NCBI GenBank assembly: GCA_026260175.1 | Contig: JAKCWW010005272.1 | Location: 14,693-37,272 of the forward strand | DNA from: Reticulitermes lucifugus | Lineage: Eukaryota; Arthropoda; Insecta; Blattodea; Rhinotermitidae | Length of the DNA stretch: 22,580 nt | Reading direction: 5' to 3' | Part shown: positions 1 through 8,524 of the stretch, one piece after another | How positions within the stretch are numbered: position 1 is the first letter of the stretch | Layout: each line of letters begins with the position of its first letter | Made by a program: the position numbers and the translations under genes | Notes under the pieces: model-generated | What the model saw: only the letters and a program-made list of their open reading frames with translations | What the model was told of the DNA's origin: nothing | Database searches by the model: none

Positions 1-105
1 TCATGTGCCGATTGTCTAAAAACCTGGGAGCCTCGACCTCCTGGAGCCCTAAGGGCCTTCCTAAGCCTGTATGGGACTGCTTTACCTTTAGACACAGCAT
101 GTTCA
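1..105 (-). mobile_element. Tail of a dispersed retroelement, cut by the window edge
   Basis: Read on the minus strand, the first 60 bases translate as KALRAPGGRGSQVFRQSAH, a phrase I recognise as part of a very abundant repeat in cockroach and termite genomes. The repeat runs off the left edge, so only one end is visible. The family (LINE tail or composite SINE) cannot be fixed from this piece, and the inner boundary near 105 is approximate. Confidence 0.4.
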
Positions 106-140
106 GGCTGAAGTATGAACTGAATTTTTTGTTCCTCAAG

Positions 141-167
141 AAATGCCATTACTGAGGGTCAGTACAG
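141..167 (+). CDS. Candidate micro-exon (exon 1 of the visible set), unrecognised gene
   Basis: A 27-base exon bounded by a pyrimidine-rich acceptor ending TTCCTCAAG at 140 and a donor CAG|GTAAAC at 168. It begins with one base that completes a codon, reads NAITEGQY, and ends with two bases (AG). These join the first base of the next exon to make an Arg codon. The frame is closed upstream by a TGA at 121-123, and the only AG between that stop and the reading segment is the acceptor at 139-140, so the start is well bounded. Doubts are the very small size and the nearness of repeat sequence at the window edge. No ATG start is visible, so earlier exons must lie outside. Confidence 0.45.
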
Positions 168-284
168 GTAAACGAGAGGCATGCTGTGTTGGTGCAGTCA
201 GATTGCTCAGTACTGTTGCAGTGCAGTGTGCAGCTGTGTTGCTGACTGTCAGTGTGACGAGCCGTTGTGTTGTGTCTGTGGCAG

Positions 285-471
285 GTACCTGCGGCCAACC
301 GCCGACACTCAGCAGCAACCTGCCTGTGGAGACACGCCACCTGAACTCAACACTACGTCGTCTGGCGACGAGTGCTCCAATTCGGCAGCTACATCGGGAG
401 AGGAAGTCTGGGGCACACCAACTAGCGGTGGAGAACTGGATGAGGAATTGGTGTTTCCGTCCACAGTGTTG
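285..471 (+). CDS. Internal coding exon, Ser/Thr/Gly/acidic-rich, unrecognised gene
   Basis: The acceptor is a long T/G-rich tract ending GTCTGTGGCAG at 284; the donor is TTG|GTGAGG at 472. The exon is 187 bases: one base completing an Arg codon, then 62 whole codons, ending in phase 0. It opens with YLRPTADTQQQPACGD and continues with NTTSSGDECSNSAATSGEE and a final hydrophobic patch EELVFPSTVL. Composition is that of a disordered, possibly phosphorylated linker, with no domain seen. It follows the micro-exon after a 117-base intron and precedes the next exon after 1,219 bases; both joins keep the frame. Exon GC is clearly above that of the introns. I do not recognise the family. Confidence 0.7.
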
Positions 472-585
472 GTGAGGCTGTGTGCACTGATTGGCAGTGA
501 GAGTGGGTAGTTGTGGTGTTGATGACGTGTCCATTGAGTGTGCAGTGTTGATGTTCAGTGCACTGTTTGGTAGACCTGTCTTTAC

Positions 586-620
586 TGTTGTTGTTGTTTT
601 GTTGTTGTTGTTGTTGTTGT
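586..620 (+). repeat. TTG microsatellite
   Basis: About eleven TTG units interrupted once by a TTTTG, in the intron after 471. A simple sequence repeat that is probably length-variable. Confidence 0.9.
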
Positions 621-1143
621 GTGATTGATGAAGCAGCTTGACTGAAGCAGTATTGCTGCTCAGTGTAACCCAGGAGTTACCTCGCTGTAGTCCCAGCCCA
701 CAGACTGGCTACCCTGACTGATGTTTTTGTGGGTTTCCCCAGGCCCTCCTGGCAGATACCTTGATAATACCTCAAATTAGACCACGACCACTTCCTTCCA
801 CAGTCCTTCCAATTAATTATCATCGACTCAACATCAACACCACCACATGTTAGTGAGTCCTCGGTCAGCATGACGTGCCACGCATTTCAATTGTGGATGG
901 ATGACACAGTCTCCAGATACAGAGTGTTGCTGTGAATGCCCTAATAATGCTGTTCTTGACAGACAAAAAAGGCTGACTCCTGAGTTTTGTGGTTGGGTTT
1001 GGGTGACAGCCCCCCCCCCCTTTGTGCACAAGACTGTGATGTTATGGAATATGACAACGAATCTAGGATGTGGATGCTTCTCTTGTACCACAACCAAAAG
1101 TTGAGCCACCTTCACCTAGTCCTGAGGCTAAGGAGTGCGGCTC

Positions 1144-1371
1144 TACCTCTTGCTGTATGCCTTTATGGTGTGGAGAGGCACAACGGTACCTCTTGCTGTA
1201 TGCCTTTATGGTGTGGAGAGGCACACCGGTACCTCTTGCTGTATGCCTTTATGGTGTGGAGAGGCACAACGGTACCTCCTTGCTGTATGCCTTTATGTTG
1301 TGGAGAGGCACAATGGTACCTCTTGCTGTATGCCTTTATGGTGTGGAGAGGCACACCGGTACCTCCTTGCA
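1144..1371 (+). repeat. 43-bp tandem repeat, five copies plus a partial
   Basis: Units start at 1144, 1187, 1230, 1273 and 1317, with a 12-base partial sixth copy. Each begins TACCTCTTGCTGTATGCC and ends in a short variable tag: CAACGG, CACCGG, CAACGG, CAATGG, CACCGG. The fourth copy is 44 bases because of one extra C. The units are otherwise nearly identical, so the array is young. It lies in the intron between 471 and 1691. Because 43 is not a multiple of three and the unit has no forward stop, all three + frames stay open across it; the resulting ORFs are artefacts. Confidence 0.95.
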
Positions 1372-1690
1372 ACAGAAAGTGGCTCAAGTTGTGTGTCCAG
1401 TGGTGGGTTTTTCTGAACATGATAAAGTCTATTTTTGTTCCATAAAAAGTGGGCAATGACTTGACTAAGTGTGCGATTCTTAGCTTCTCAAGAAGGGCTG
1501 TGCTCTATACAGTTAGTTTGTTCAGTTGTTGGTTACATTTTTTGTTGATTATCACACTAACCAATCAGACATAAATATGTAAAAATATGTCAAATAAACC
1601 CAACTCAATAAATATACAAAATTAATTAATTGCCACAGGTTCTATCAAAAATTCCAAATCATAATATAGTGATCAACAACACTGTTTCAG

Positions 1691-1909
1691 CAAGAATCAC
1701 CAGCAGATTCAACCTCATCTACTGGAGTCGGTGACGAGGACACAGAACTCATGATGGACGAACTGCTGGCAACTCCGCCATTTTCCAGTACTGCAAGAGG
1801 ATTTCCTCCCAGAAGGAGACTGGAGCCTCTTCCTGAGGAAGAGGACACAGACAGTCCCACAACAACACCAGCCCCCACTTTGCAGAAAGAAACGCCTTCC
1901 CCTCAACAG
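1691..1909 (+). CDS. Internal coding exon, acidic/Pro-rich, unrecognised gene
   Basis: Acceptor CACTGTTTCAG at 1690, donor CAACAG|GTAAGC at 1910, a near-consensus pair. The exon is 219 bases, exactly 73 codons, phase 0 at both ends. It is therefore symmetric and could be skipped without a frameshift. It starts QESPADSTSSTGVGDEDTE, passes through an acidic-hydrophobic segment LMMDELLATPPF, a basic patch PPRRRLEPLPEEEDTDS, and a Pro/Thr-rich end. This looks disordered, with possible short docking motifs and SP/TP phosphosites. It joins in frame to 285-471 before it and 3012-3154 after it. No stop codon occurs in the chosen frame. Family unrecognised. Confidence 0.8.
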
Positions 1910-3011
1910 GTAAGCCATTCAAGGCAAGGTGTTGACTGTTTATGCTTAGCGCACACATGCACATTACACGCTGCATTTGTTTGTTTATGTAGTTTCACTG
2001 ACCGGAGTGCACAGAGTCTCAGCTGCAGTCCTCTACACACACGTACACGCACACAGACATGCACATCTGTGCGACAGTCACGATTTTATGACAGCACGCA
2101 TAGTTGTAGTGTAGACGTGAGCTATTGATTGTGGCAATGCGATGCCAGTAATGTGGAATGCCATGAACTGTGATTCAATTCATTTGAGAAGAATTTGTCA
2201 TCACCATGAGCAGTTGATGATGATGAAGTTCATTGTGTCAGTTTTGATCTCCAAGATTCTGATGGTTCTTAGGCAGAAGGAAATTCAGACTGACAAATAT
2301 ACCTTCAGATGTGAATGCCGAACACATTTGCCACCTTGGGATGTTTTCAGAGAATATTCAGGGTGGGCTCAGTAAATGCTCTGTACATGTAGTGTCATAG
2401 AGTTGTTGTGCTTGATTGAAGAAACCTATGTTTCATATTTTTGTAATATTTTGTTATTTGTGAAACATTAGTGGAGTAATCCATGTTATTGTCACTTACT
2501 GAAACGACATAAGAATGTCCGACATATATGTTCACTCTTCCATAACTGTAAGTTCAAGATATACTGTAATGCGTTTTTAATTTATTGTATGGAATGTGAT
2601 AAACTTCCATATATATACATCCCCTTACGTCCAGTGCCAGTGATGGTGCAGCCATTACTGTATTGGCACTCCATATTTGCAGAACTTCTTACAAACAAGC
2701 GTCATGATATATCTGAGGTTTTCTCAGTTGTGTTGCTCCAGCCTAATGTCTTCAGTGATCTGACACTATGGCGTCGGATGAGAGGTTCCCGATTTTTCGA
2801 AAGACAGTATTGCCTTTACCTTCAGGTTGGACAATCCAAGAGGAGGACTGCTGACTCTTAAGACGAAGGCACTCTGAACCTTCTTAATGTCGAGAACCAT
2901 CCAACAATACAGCTTCATGAACACCAAAACTTGAATCTGCAAGAAAGTGTAAGGTGTAATGAACAATCGCAGGTCCGGTGATGTGTCTTTGCTTGTGGGT
3001 TCTGTTGGCAG
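1910..3011 (+). other. Intron of the unrecognised gene
   Basis: This 1,102-base gap between two phase-matched exons holds a CA-rich stretch near 2033-2070 and ordinary AT-rich sequence. The open frames here are short and lack coding character. The acceptor at its end is TTCTGTTGGCAG. Confidence 0.6.
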
Positions 3012-3154
3012 GGCAGCGAGTCTGGCGGTGTTGCTGACAATTACCATCAAGTGCCAGTAAACATTCAGCAGCAGCAACAGGGTCCCGGCTTCTTCGACCG
3101 CCTGCGCTTGCACAGACGGCGCGAGGAACCGCATCAAGTGAAGAACAGCAGACT
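3012..3154 (+). CDS. Internal coding exon with Gln run and basic segment, unrecognised gene
   Basis: Acceptor TTCTGTTGGCAG at 3011; donor AGACT|GTAAGC at 3155. It enters in phase 0 and leaves with two bases of a codon. The reading is GSESGGVADNYHQVPVNI, then five Gln, GPGFFDRLRLHRRREE and PHQVKNSR. The RLRLHRRREE segment is strongly basic. The exon is GC-rich compared with both introns. If the donor is not used, the frame meets a TAA at 3156-3158 at once, giving a C-terminus NSRL. The phase match with 5532-5667 favours splicing: CT plus T restores a Leu codon. A long minus-strand frame across this exon is a shadow. Family unrecognised. Confidence 0.75.
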
Positions 3155-3446
3155 GTAAGCAGTTCCAATCTGCCACCATGCATTGGGCTTACCTAAAGTT
3201 TTACTTTTCAGTGAAAAGTTGAGAACCTCCAAAATTGAGGGCCTGAGGTGTAACTTAGGGTAGGCCTGTTACATAATGAAGAACTGTGTGATTTATACAG
3301 GTCACCTGGTGTTGTTTGAGTAGTGAAATATAGGAGGTTACAATGGGCTGGGTATGTAGCTAAGATGCATATTACAGAATTATATACACATTAGATACCG
3401 TCCTTATTATAAATATGAGTGTAACACAAAAAAATGTTCATTACAC

Positions 3447-3660
3447 ACAAGTTTATTCCCAACTAATTGCACAATTGGTTTTTAAAGCTCCTACATATTT
3501 AGGCTGCAAATTTCAACCATCCTCAGGTAGCTACAAGTGCTGAAGACATGCACAGCATGCTATACAGAGTGTCAAATATAAATTGTAGCTCCCTGAGGAT
3601 GGCCACAAAATGTAGGAGCAATAAAGACCAATTGCAGAATTACTTGGGCATAAACTTGGT
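3447..3660. mobile_element. Foldback (inverted-repeat) element, about 214 bp
   Basis: Two long, imperfect inverted arms fold on each other. The left arm runs AAGTTTATTCCCAACTAATT, CAATTGG, GCTCCTACAT and CCATCCTCAGGTAGCTACAA (3517-3536). The right arm carries the complements TTGTAGCTCCCTGAGGATGG (3583-3602), ATGTAGGAGC, CCAATTG and TTGGGCATAAACTT. It has no coding capacity. It sits inside the intron between 3154 and 5532. I could not settle target-site duplications. It is a MITE-like non-autonomous DNA element or foldback repeat. Confidence 0.75.
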
Positions 3661-5040
3661 GCATAAGACAATTGCATGAAAAAAGTACAATATTAAATTT
3701 TTAAAACCTTCATTACATATTACAAAAGTAAGTTTCCGAATGCTGGAACTTGTATAAGCAAAAATTGACTTGCAAATTGAAAAACAGATATTAATTTTTC
3801 ATCTTCTACAAGCAAAAACTAATAAACTGATTGCTTCTACACTGTAGGATTACTGTATTTGGCTTAGATTCTGTTCTGTGTCCAGTGATATGGATAACTC
3901 TTTCAAATGGACCTATCAGATAGAATCCTTCCTCTATTTTTTCCCCTTGAAGATGAAAATGAACCCAGTTTTTAAAAGGCAGTGGTACTGAAAAACCGAA
4001 GTGATGGGTAGCCTAAGGTAACAGGAAGTTCAGAGTTCATATAATGTACAAAATTTATCATAAAGTATATTAAATGCCAGAATACTTAATCAAACATTGA
4101 AGATGCAATGAAAAGTGTGTTCCTGCTCCAAAATGCTGTACATGTTATAATAATAATGTGTGTGAATTCTACTGGGCCATGTTGAAAACACTAAAGTGAA
4201 GAACAAATACCAATAATTAATTGCTGAAATTCTGTTACACCATACTGCAACTCTTGAGTAAGACATTACATAAATCCCAGGCATCAGGTCAGCTGTGTGA
4301 CTACATTATGCATGGTGACGCCTAATATTTGTGGGTACTCAGTAGGGAACATGCTTTACATCACTCTTCTGACATACTAGAATTTCAAGGTGGCTCCTAC
4401 ATTTTTGGCAAATTTGTGCACCCCTGTCCTAGCACAACTGTTGCTACATTTCAGACCAAAAAGCTTTACGTGTGTATTGGTTACCGTCTTCAAAAGATTG
4501 GCTGATTATGCAATATCGGAACTGAAGTTAAATTGACATAAAATTTGTGATTACAAAACTAGTGGCCATATATGTTGGTGGTACAAAATTCAGTCAGTAA
4601 CATATCATCAAAATTCTAAATATATTTTATTAATTTTTTTTTGTCTCTAACCAAGTACACTTTATTCTTAACAACTATAGAGTGACAAAATGCTGGCTTC
4701 CAATTGCATGCATACTTGCTTACTATTACACATTTATGGATCCAACATTTAGTCAAAGTGACAAGATGTGGAATTAAGGCACAAAAATTTCAATATACAG
4801 AAGTAATACATTACAAAAATGTTACAAGGATGTTGCATAAAGCATTCCAATTTTGGCCAAAATTCCTTAAATCTTTCCTATAGAACCAACATGCTCACTT
4901 CCTCCCAATTACTGCAGCATCGACCTGAACCAAATGCAGTCACCCTGAAAATGAAGGCAGTATATTTGTCTGAAATATTGGAACAAATCTGTACTTCCAA
5001 GTGCAGTAATCCAAAGAATGGTCATCATTAAATAATGTAT
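3661..5040. other. Intronic AT-rich sequence, no gene seen
   Basis: No supported exon, RNA gene or repeat was found. Open frames are short and lack splice borders. It is probably part of the intron between 3154 and 5532. Sequence on the minus strand just left of 5040 may be the continuation of the decayed LINE described next. Confidence 0.5.
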
Positions 5041-5044
5041 TCAT

Positions 5045-5250
5045 TCAAGGTGGAAGGATCCTAGAATTGATCCTGGGGGAAATCAGTGTGTTATTTTGCC
5101 ACAATTTGGGGAAGAATTCTGAGTTTCTTGAGGTTGCAGCTGTTCCTTGAATGTCACAGAAATGCTGTTTACCTATCAAGGTTTCAAAATCTATGCAGTC
5201 AAAAGCCCTCACCAAATTGCAGAAAATTCCTGCATCATGCATTGTTTGCC
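5045..5250 (-). pseudogene. Decayed LINE reverse-transcriptase fragment
   Basis: The minus strand reads AGIFCNLVRAFDCIDFETLI followed by GKQHFCDIQG. This matches the well-known jockey/CR1-type reverse-transcriptase core (GIFCDL..AFDC.....L), which carries one of the catalytic aspartates. A second frame just downstream gives PGSILGSFHLE, resembling the QGSILGPLLF motif but frame-shifted and followed by a stop. The catalytic YADD/FADD motif was not found. It is an inactive relic inserted antisense in the intron between 3154 and 5532. Confidence 0.5.
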
Positions 5251-5531
5251 TTCAGTCAGAAAACTTCCCTTCATTTTGGTTCATGTGACGTCTCTTATTT
5301 CTTGCAGCAGATAGTTGAGAGGGGTGACATTTCGGTGTTTGGTCATTAGGACAGTAGTTGTGATCAGTTGTGATTCATGGCATTCAGAATTTTGCAACTC
5401 CTTTGCCACAACCATTCATTAATTTTGATTTCTCATATCCAGTGCTGTCTGCATGTTTCTTATAAGTCCACAAACCTTGTGTGCATCATCTGCCTTGCAG
5501 TCTGTCAATTGGTATTTTTGGCTGTTTGCAG

Positions 5532-5667
5532 TCTTGGTTTTCTGAGTGGCCGGAGGAGTGCTGAGGAAGGTACAAGTGGCAAACCTCTATTTCGTTTGTT
5601 CAACAGGGAGACAGTAGATGACATACCAACTACCCTACCTCGACAACTAACCCCACGCCGACAGAAT
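5532..5667 (+). CDS. Internal coding exon, basic/Ser-rich, unrecognised gene
   Basis: Acceptor TTTTTGGCTGTTTGCAG at 5531, donor CAGAAT|GTATGT at 5668 (a second GTATGT follows four bases on). Its first base completes the Leu codon begun at 3153-3154; 45 codons follow and it ends in phase 0. It reads LGFLSGRRSAEEGTSGKPLF, RLFNRETVDDIPTTL and PRQLTPRRQN. Two RR-containing Ser/Thr contexts (GRRSAEE and LTPRRQN) resemble basophilic kinase sites, but that is inference. Exon size, phase and composition fit the preceding exons. No domain is visible, and the gene family is not recognised. Confidence 0.75.
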
Positions 5668-5878
5668 GTATGTATGTTTTAGCATATGGTCATCTTTGTT
5701 AATTGAGTGATCAGAAGTACTTTTGTGTTGGAGTCATCACAGTGTTCATTAGTGCCTTGACAGTGCACATAATCCTGATCAGCTGAATCCAACCCACATT
5801 ACTGCTTCCAATTTCTGCACGGTATATTTAAATTTTGTCCCATCTATATTTAGAGCTTGAAAATGATGGTTGACGTGA

Positions 5879-5998
5879 TCCAGGATGCAACACTGTATCA
5901 CTGGGTGAGTGGTTTCAAAGGAATGTAGTGCCTTCATCATCAGTGTGATGCAGTCATAGACTGCATCACACTGATGATACCACAATCCTTTGAAACGC
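5879..5998. mobile_element. Hairpin element with perfect 20-bp inverted arms
   Basis: Arms 5936-5955 and 5959-5978 are exact complements around the 3-base loop ATA. An outer pair GTTTCAAAGGA (5912-5922) and TCCTTTGAAAC (5986-5996) extends the stem. The left flank (CAGGATGCAACACTG, then CTGGGTGAGTGG) resembles the element at 18683, so this seems to be a rearranged, self-inverted member of the TTCTGGGATG family. It lies in the intron between 5667 and 6708. Confidence 0.75.
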
Positions 5999-6041
5999 TG
6001 GATATATTGCGTCCCCGAAGGCTTAAACATTCAGCAACATC

Positions 6042-6466
6042 CAGTGGCATTGCTAGGATTCTTGGGACCAAATGAAAAGTTTACTGAAGAGCCCTGTCGT
6101 ACCAAGGAGGTACATGACAACTTTTTATAATGTCATAAATAGACCTGGTTTTCATATATAACGCTGATCGTTAATTTTTATAATAAACCGATTGAGTGTT
6201 GGCAATTTTTTACCTTTTGTCCTTCGAATTTTTAAGTTATCTTTTTTGCATCCCACTCACCGTGTTTGATGTATCAATATTTGTCCGCAAATAACAAAAT
6301 TTTTATACAAATGAAATGGCTTGCAGTGCTCAAACGTATTCGCACGAAGCTGAGCTCTCGCAAATACGCTCGAATTCGCTCGTATTTAGTTGGTTAAAGA
6401 AGTTGTTGCGCTGGGCCCATGGGCCACTGGCCTTTGCATACGCTTTTCTGTGTAGCTACGCCCCTT
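6042..6466. mobile_element. hAT-like non-autonomous element, 425 bp, with target duplication
   Basis: The left end is CAGTGGCATTGCTAGGA; the right end, read inward on the other strand, is AAGGGGCGTAGCTACAC. These are imperfect inverted ends of the CAGNGGCGTAGCTA type common in hAT elements. Flanks are GCAACATC at 6034-6041 and GTAACATC at 6467-6474, an 8-bp duplication with one mismatch, the length expected for hAT transposition. The interior has no transposase frame. It contains CpG-rich stretches and a short inverted motif AAATACG...CGTATTT near 6361-6387. It sits in the intron between 5667 and 6708. Confidence 0.7.
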
Positions 6467-6707
6467 GTAACATCGCTGTGAGGACATCAAATATCGCATC
6501 GTACACGGGGTTTTGTTCCTCCGGGTGTACGTTTCCTTTCTCTAAATTAGGTTAGGGATGCTGAGTAACAGAATTAAAGCAAAGACAAAATTATCCCCGT
6601 GCACAAGCTCCTCAGAAACATTAAGAAAAAATTAATATCCCCTAGTAACAAAAGCTTTAGGCATACTTGTGCTACTGTTTGTCAGTTGATCGTGCTTGCT
6701 TTTGCAG

Positions 6708-6788
6708 GGTAAACATATGGAAAGAAGATTTTGGAAACAGTTAAAGAGACGAAGAAGTGGTGCTAATGCCGTTATATCATCACCGCAG
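6708..6788 (+). CDS. Internal coding exon, strongly basic, unrecognised gene
   Basis: Acceptor CGTGCTTGCTTTTGCAG at 6707; donor CCGCAG|GTTGCA at 6789, a weaker donor than the others. The 81 bases are exactly 27 codons, phase 0 at both ends, matching the phase-0 end at 5667. It reads GKHMERRFWKQLKRRRSGAN and then AVISSPQ. The KRRRSG run could be a nuclear-localisation or membrane-binding basic patch, or a kinase site; this is not provable here. Without splicing, a TGA follows within four codons. It is the last exon in the continuous chain I can support, and the next exon of this gene is uncertain. Confidence 0.6.
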
Positions 6789-7211
6789 GTTGCAGCATGA
6801 AATGTTCGATATGTTTGATCACCACTGCTTAATATCTGAAGTAGTATGTTCTTTACAATATATTTAAAAATTTGGAAACATTTCAAATGTGATTACTTCC
6901 CGATAGACGTCATAATATGAACTTTATTTTAAACAGTTGAAACGAAAAAAATATATTACAGATTACTATGATGTGGTCCACTTATTTCGAATTTTAGATT
7001 TTCGTATTAGGGAAAACGAAGTAACAGGCGATATTCTCGTAATTGAAGTGTTTTAATCATGAAATGTGTTCATTATTGCGGGAGAGGTTAAAGGAAAACA
7101 AACCTAGAATTGTTTGTAAGTTAACATCAGTAACTGGACATTAAATTGAAGTTGGGGCAGAAACCTGATACGAATAAGTGTCTTTCAAGTTAAATACAAA
7201 TTAAGGTAAGT

Positions 7212-7418
7212 GTGTATGTGATAGGTTATGTTAGGTATCTGCCTAATGCTCCAGTCAAGTGTTCTGACTTGGAGAGTTATTTCATGCCAAATGTGCAAGA
7301 CAAAAACCTGTTGGGAAAGTATTTCAAAGGAAATTTAATCCAGCGAGTGCCAAAGTTACTGCATAATTACAGAGGGCTTTCGAATGATGACAGAATAGAG
7401 ATGGTGTTAAAAAAGTGA
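7212..7418 (+). CDS. Short unrecognised open frame, possible exon or gene relic
   Basis: A 68-codon open stretch ending at a TGA has protein-like composition: KCSDLESYFMPNVQDKNLLG, then KYFKGNLIQRVPKLL and NDDRIEMVLKK. It has no convincing ATG; the frame opens at a GTG. An AG at 7254 (GCCTAATGCTCCAG) could be an acceptor that starts it at KCSDLES, which would make it a terminal exon. An AAG|GTAAGT donor lies just upstream at 7205. The protein is not recognised. It could be a decayed transposase or host gene fragment, or chance. Confidence 0.25.
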   Translation: MYVIGYVRYLPNAPVKCSDLESYFMPNVQDKNLLGKYFKGNLIQRVPKLLHNYRGLSNDDRIEMVLKK

Positions 7419-7911
7419 GACAAGTTTTGACCGTTACATTGTATCTTGGGGGTGAAGGGGGGGGGGGCGAATGGATAAATCTGTGTGTCTTATAAATTTT
7501 TCTTACTATTGTCCTTTTTCTTAACACCATTCTTCAATTCAATGTTAATTTGTACAGTCTACACACTTCATTGCACATTTATTATAAGCACTGGCTCACA
7601 GGTGCAGATATAATTTAATGGAATTATGAACTAATAATAACTGCACATTATTTGGCAGTTCAGTGCATGGATAAATACATCATAGGGAATAAAGTATTAG
7701 TGGGGCTCAAAATTTATGACACCAAGTATTACAAATAATTTTTCTTGCGGATAGCGTATGTATTAGTGTATGAAACACATTCACTACTTTGGAGCCTATT
7801 TTGAGGTTAGTTCCATATTTAACAATCCTTAGATTGCTGTGATGGATATAAAATACAAAATACAATTATGATGGCATTACAAACAGAGAACATGTAACAG
7901 AACTGAGGATT
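7419..7911. other. Non-coding stretch with an inverted repeat and a G run
   Basis: A run of 11 G lies at 7457-7467. ATGGTGTTAAAAAAG near 7400 and its imperfect complement CTTTTTCTTAACACCAT near 7515 form an inverted pair spanning the G run. No gene or exon is supported. Confidence 0.5.
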
Positions 7912-7983
7912 AAGTCTTCTGGGATGCTGTGTTGCTGGATGGGTGTTTGTTTCCCAACAACAGTGTCACATCCCAGAAGATCT
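7912..7983. mobile_element. Short MITE-like palindrome, TTCTGGGATG family
   Basis: It begins AAGTCTTCTGGGATGCTGTG and ends CACATCCCAGAAGATCT. The two ends are inverted copies over about 15 bases with one mismatch. At 72 bp it can fold almost completely on itself. The same ends occur at 9.3, 18.7-19.07 and 20.2 kb in this window. Confidence 0.7.
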
Positions 7984-8085
7984 GAATTCTCAGTGATGCT
8001 ACTGTGAGAACCTCATATCTTGTGAGGCACAATTGCTTGATATTCTGATGAAAACGGTGTTTCTTGTTTTAACTGTACTTCAGTG

Positions 8086-8516
8086 CTGGCGTGCACCCAG
8101 AGTTTTTTATTTGGTGGGGTGGGGGGTGCTGACTGTGAGGTTATATATCTTTCATTTTAAAAACTGTGTTATAAAAATAATGTTGAAAGTATAACTGTAA
8201 CATGACACTGTTTGCAACTCCATTTATATACATACAAATTATGACTACACATTCCACGACTCACTCCTGATTTAAATGACAATGTCTGTTCTTCTTGGGG
8301 TTTTAAATTATATCGAACACATCCTAAGTTTTTTTATTTTACTGTACTTTTAAAACTTCTAATGTACTAGTCATCAGTCATTTTCAGTGGCTGATTTCAG
8401 CTGAAAGGTAAATCATGCAAAATGTTTGATATTGTGTCTACAAAATACGTGTTTTTTAAATTTCGATGTGGGGTGGGGATGGCTGCAGCCCGGCACCCCC
8501 CTTGGGTGCGCCCCTG
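8086..8516. mobile_element. hAT-like non-autonomous element, 431 bp, with target duplication
   Basis: Ends are CTGGCGTGCACCC at the left and, inward from the right, CAGGGGCGCACCC. Flanks are CTTCAGTG at 8078-8085 and CTTTAGTG at 8517-8524, an 8-bp duplication with one mismatch. Subterminal G-rich and C-rich stretches (GGTGGGGTGGGGGG at the left, GGCACCCCCC at the right) pair partly. There is no transposase frame; an open frame running through its right end is a by-product. It differs in sequence from the element at 6042, so it is a separate hAT-like family. Confidence 0.7.
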
Positions 8517-8524
8517 CTTTAGTG

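Noticed and set aside
987..1459. Long overlapping + strand and minus strand frames of 93-152 codons
   Set aside because: They exist because the 43-bp tandem repeat has no stop in these frames; the peptides are the repeat read in rotating frames.
2766..3179. 137-codon minus-strand frame
   Set aside because: It is a shadow of the GC-rich + strand exon at 3012-3154, which has proper splice sites and phase.
7200..7245. Telomere-like GGTTATGTTAGG motif
   Set aside because: Only one or two loose units; no TTAGG array as expected for insect telomeres.
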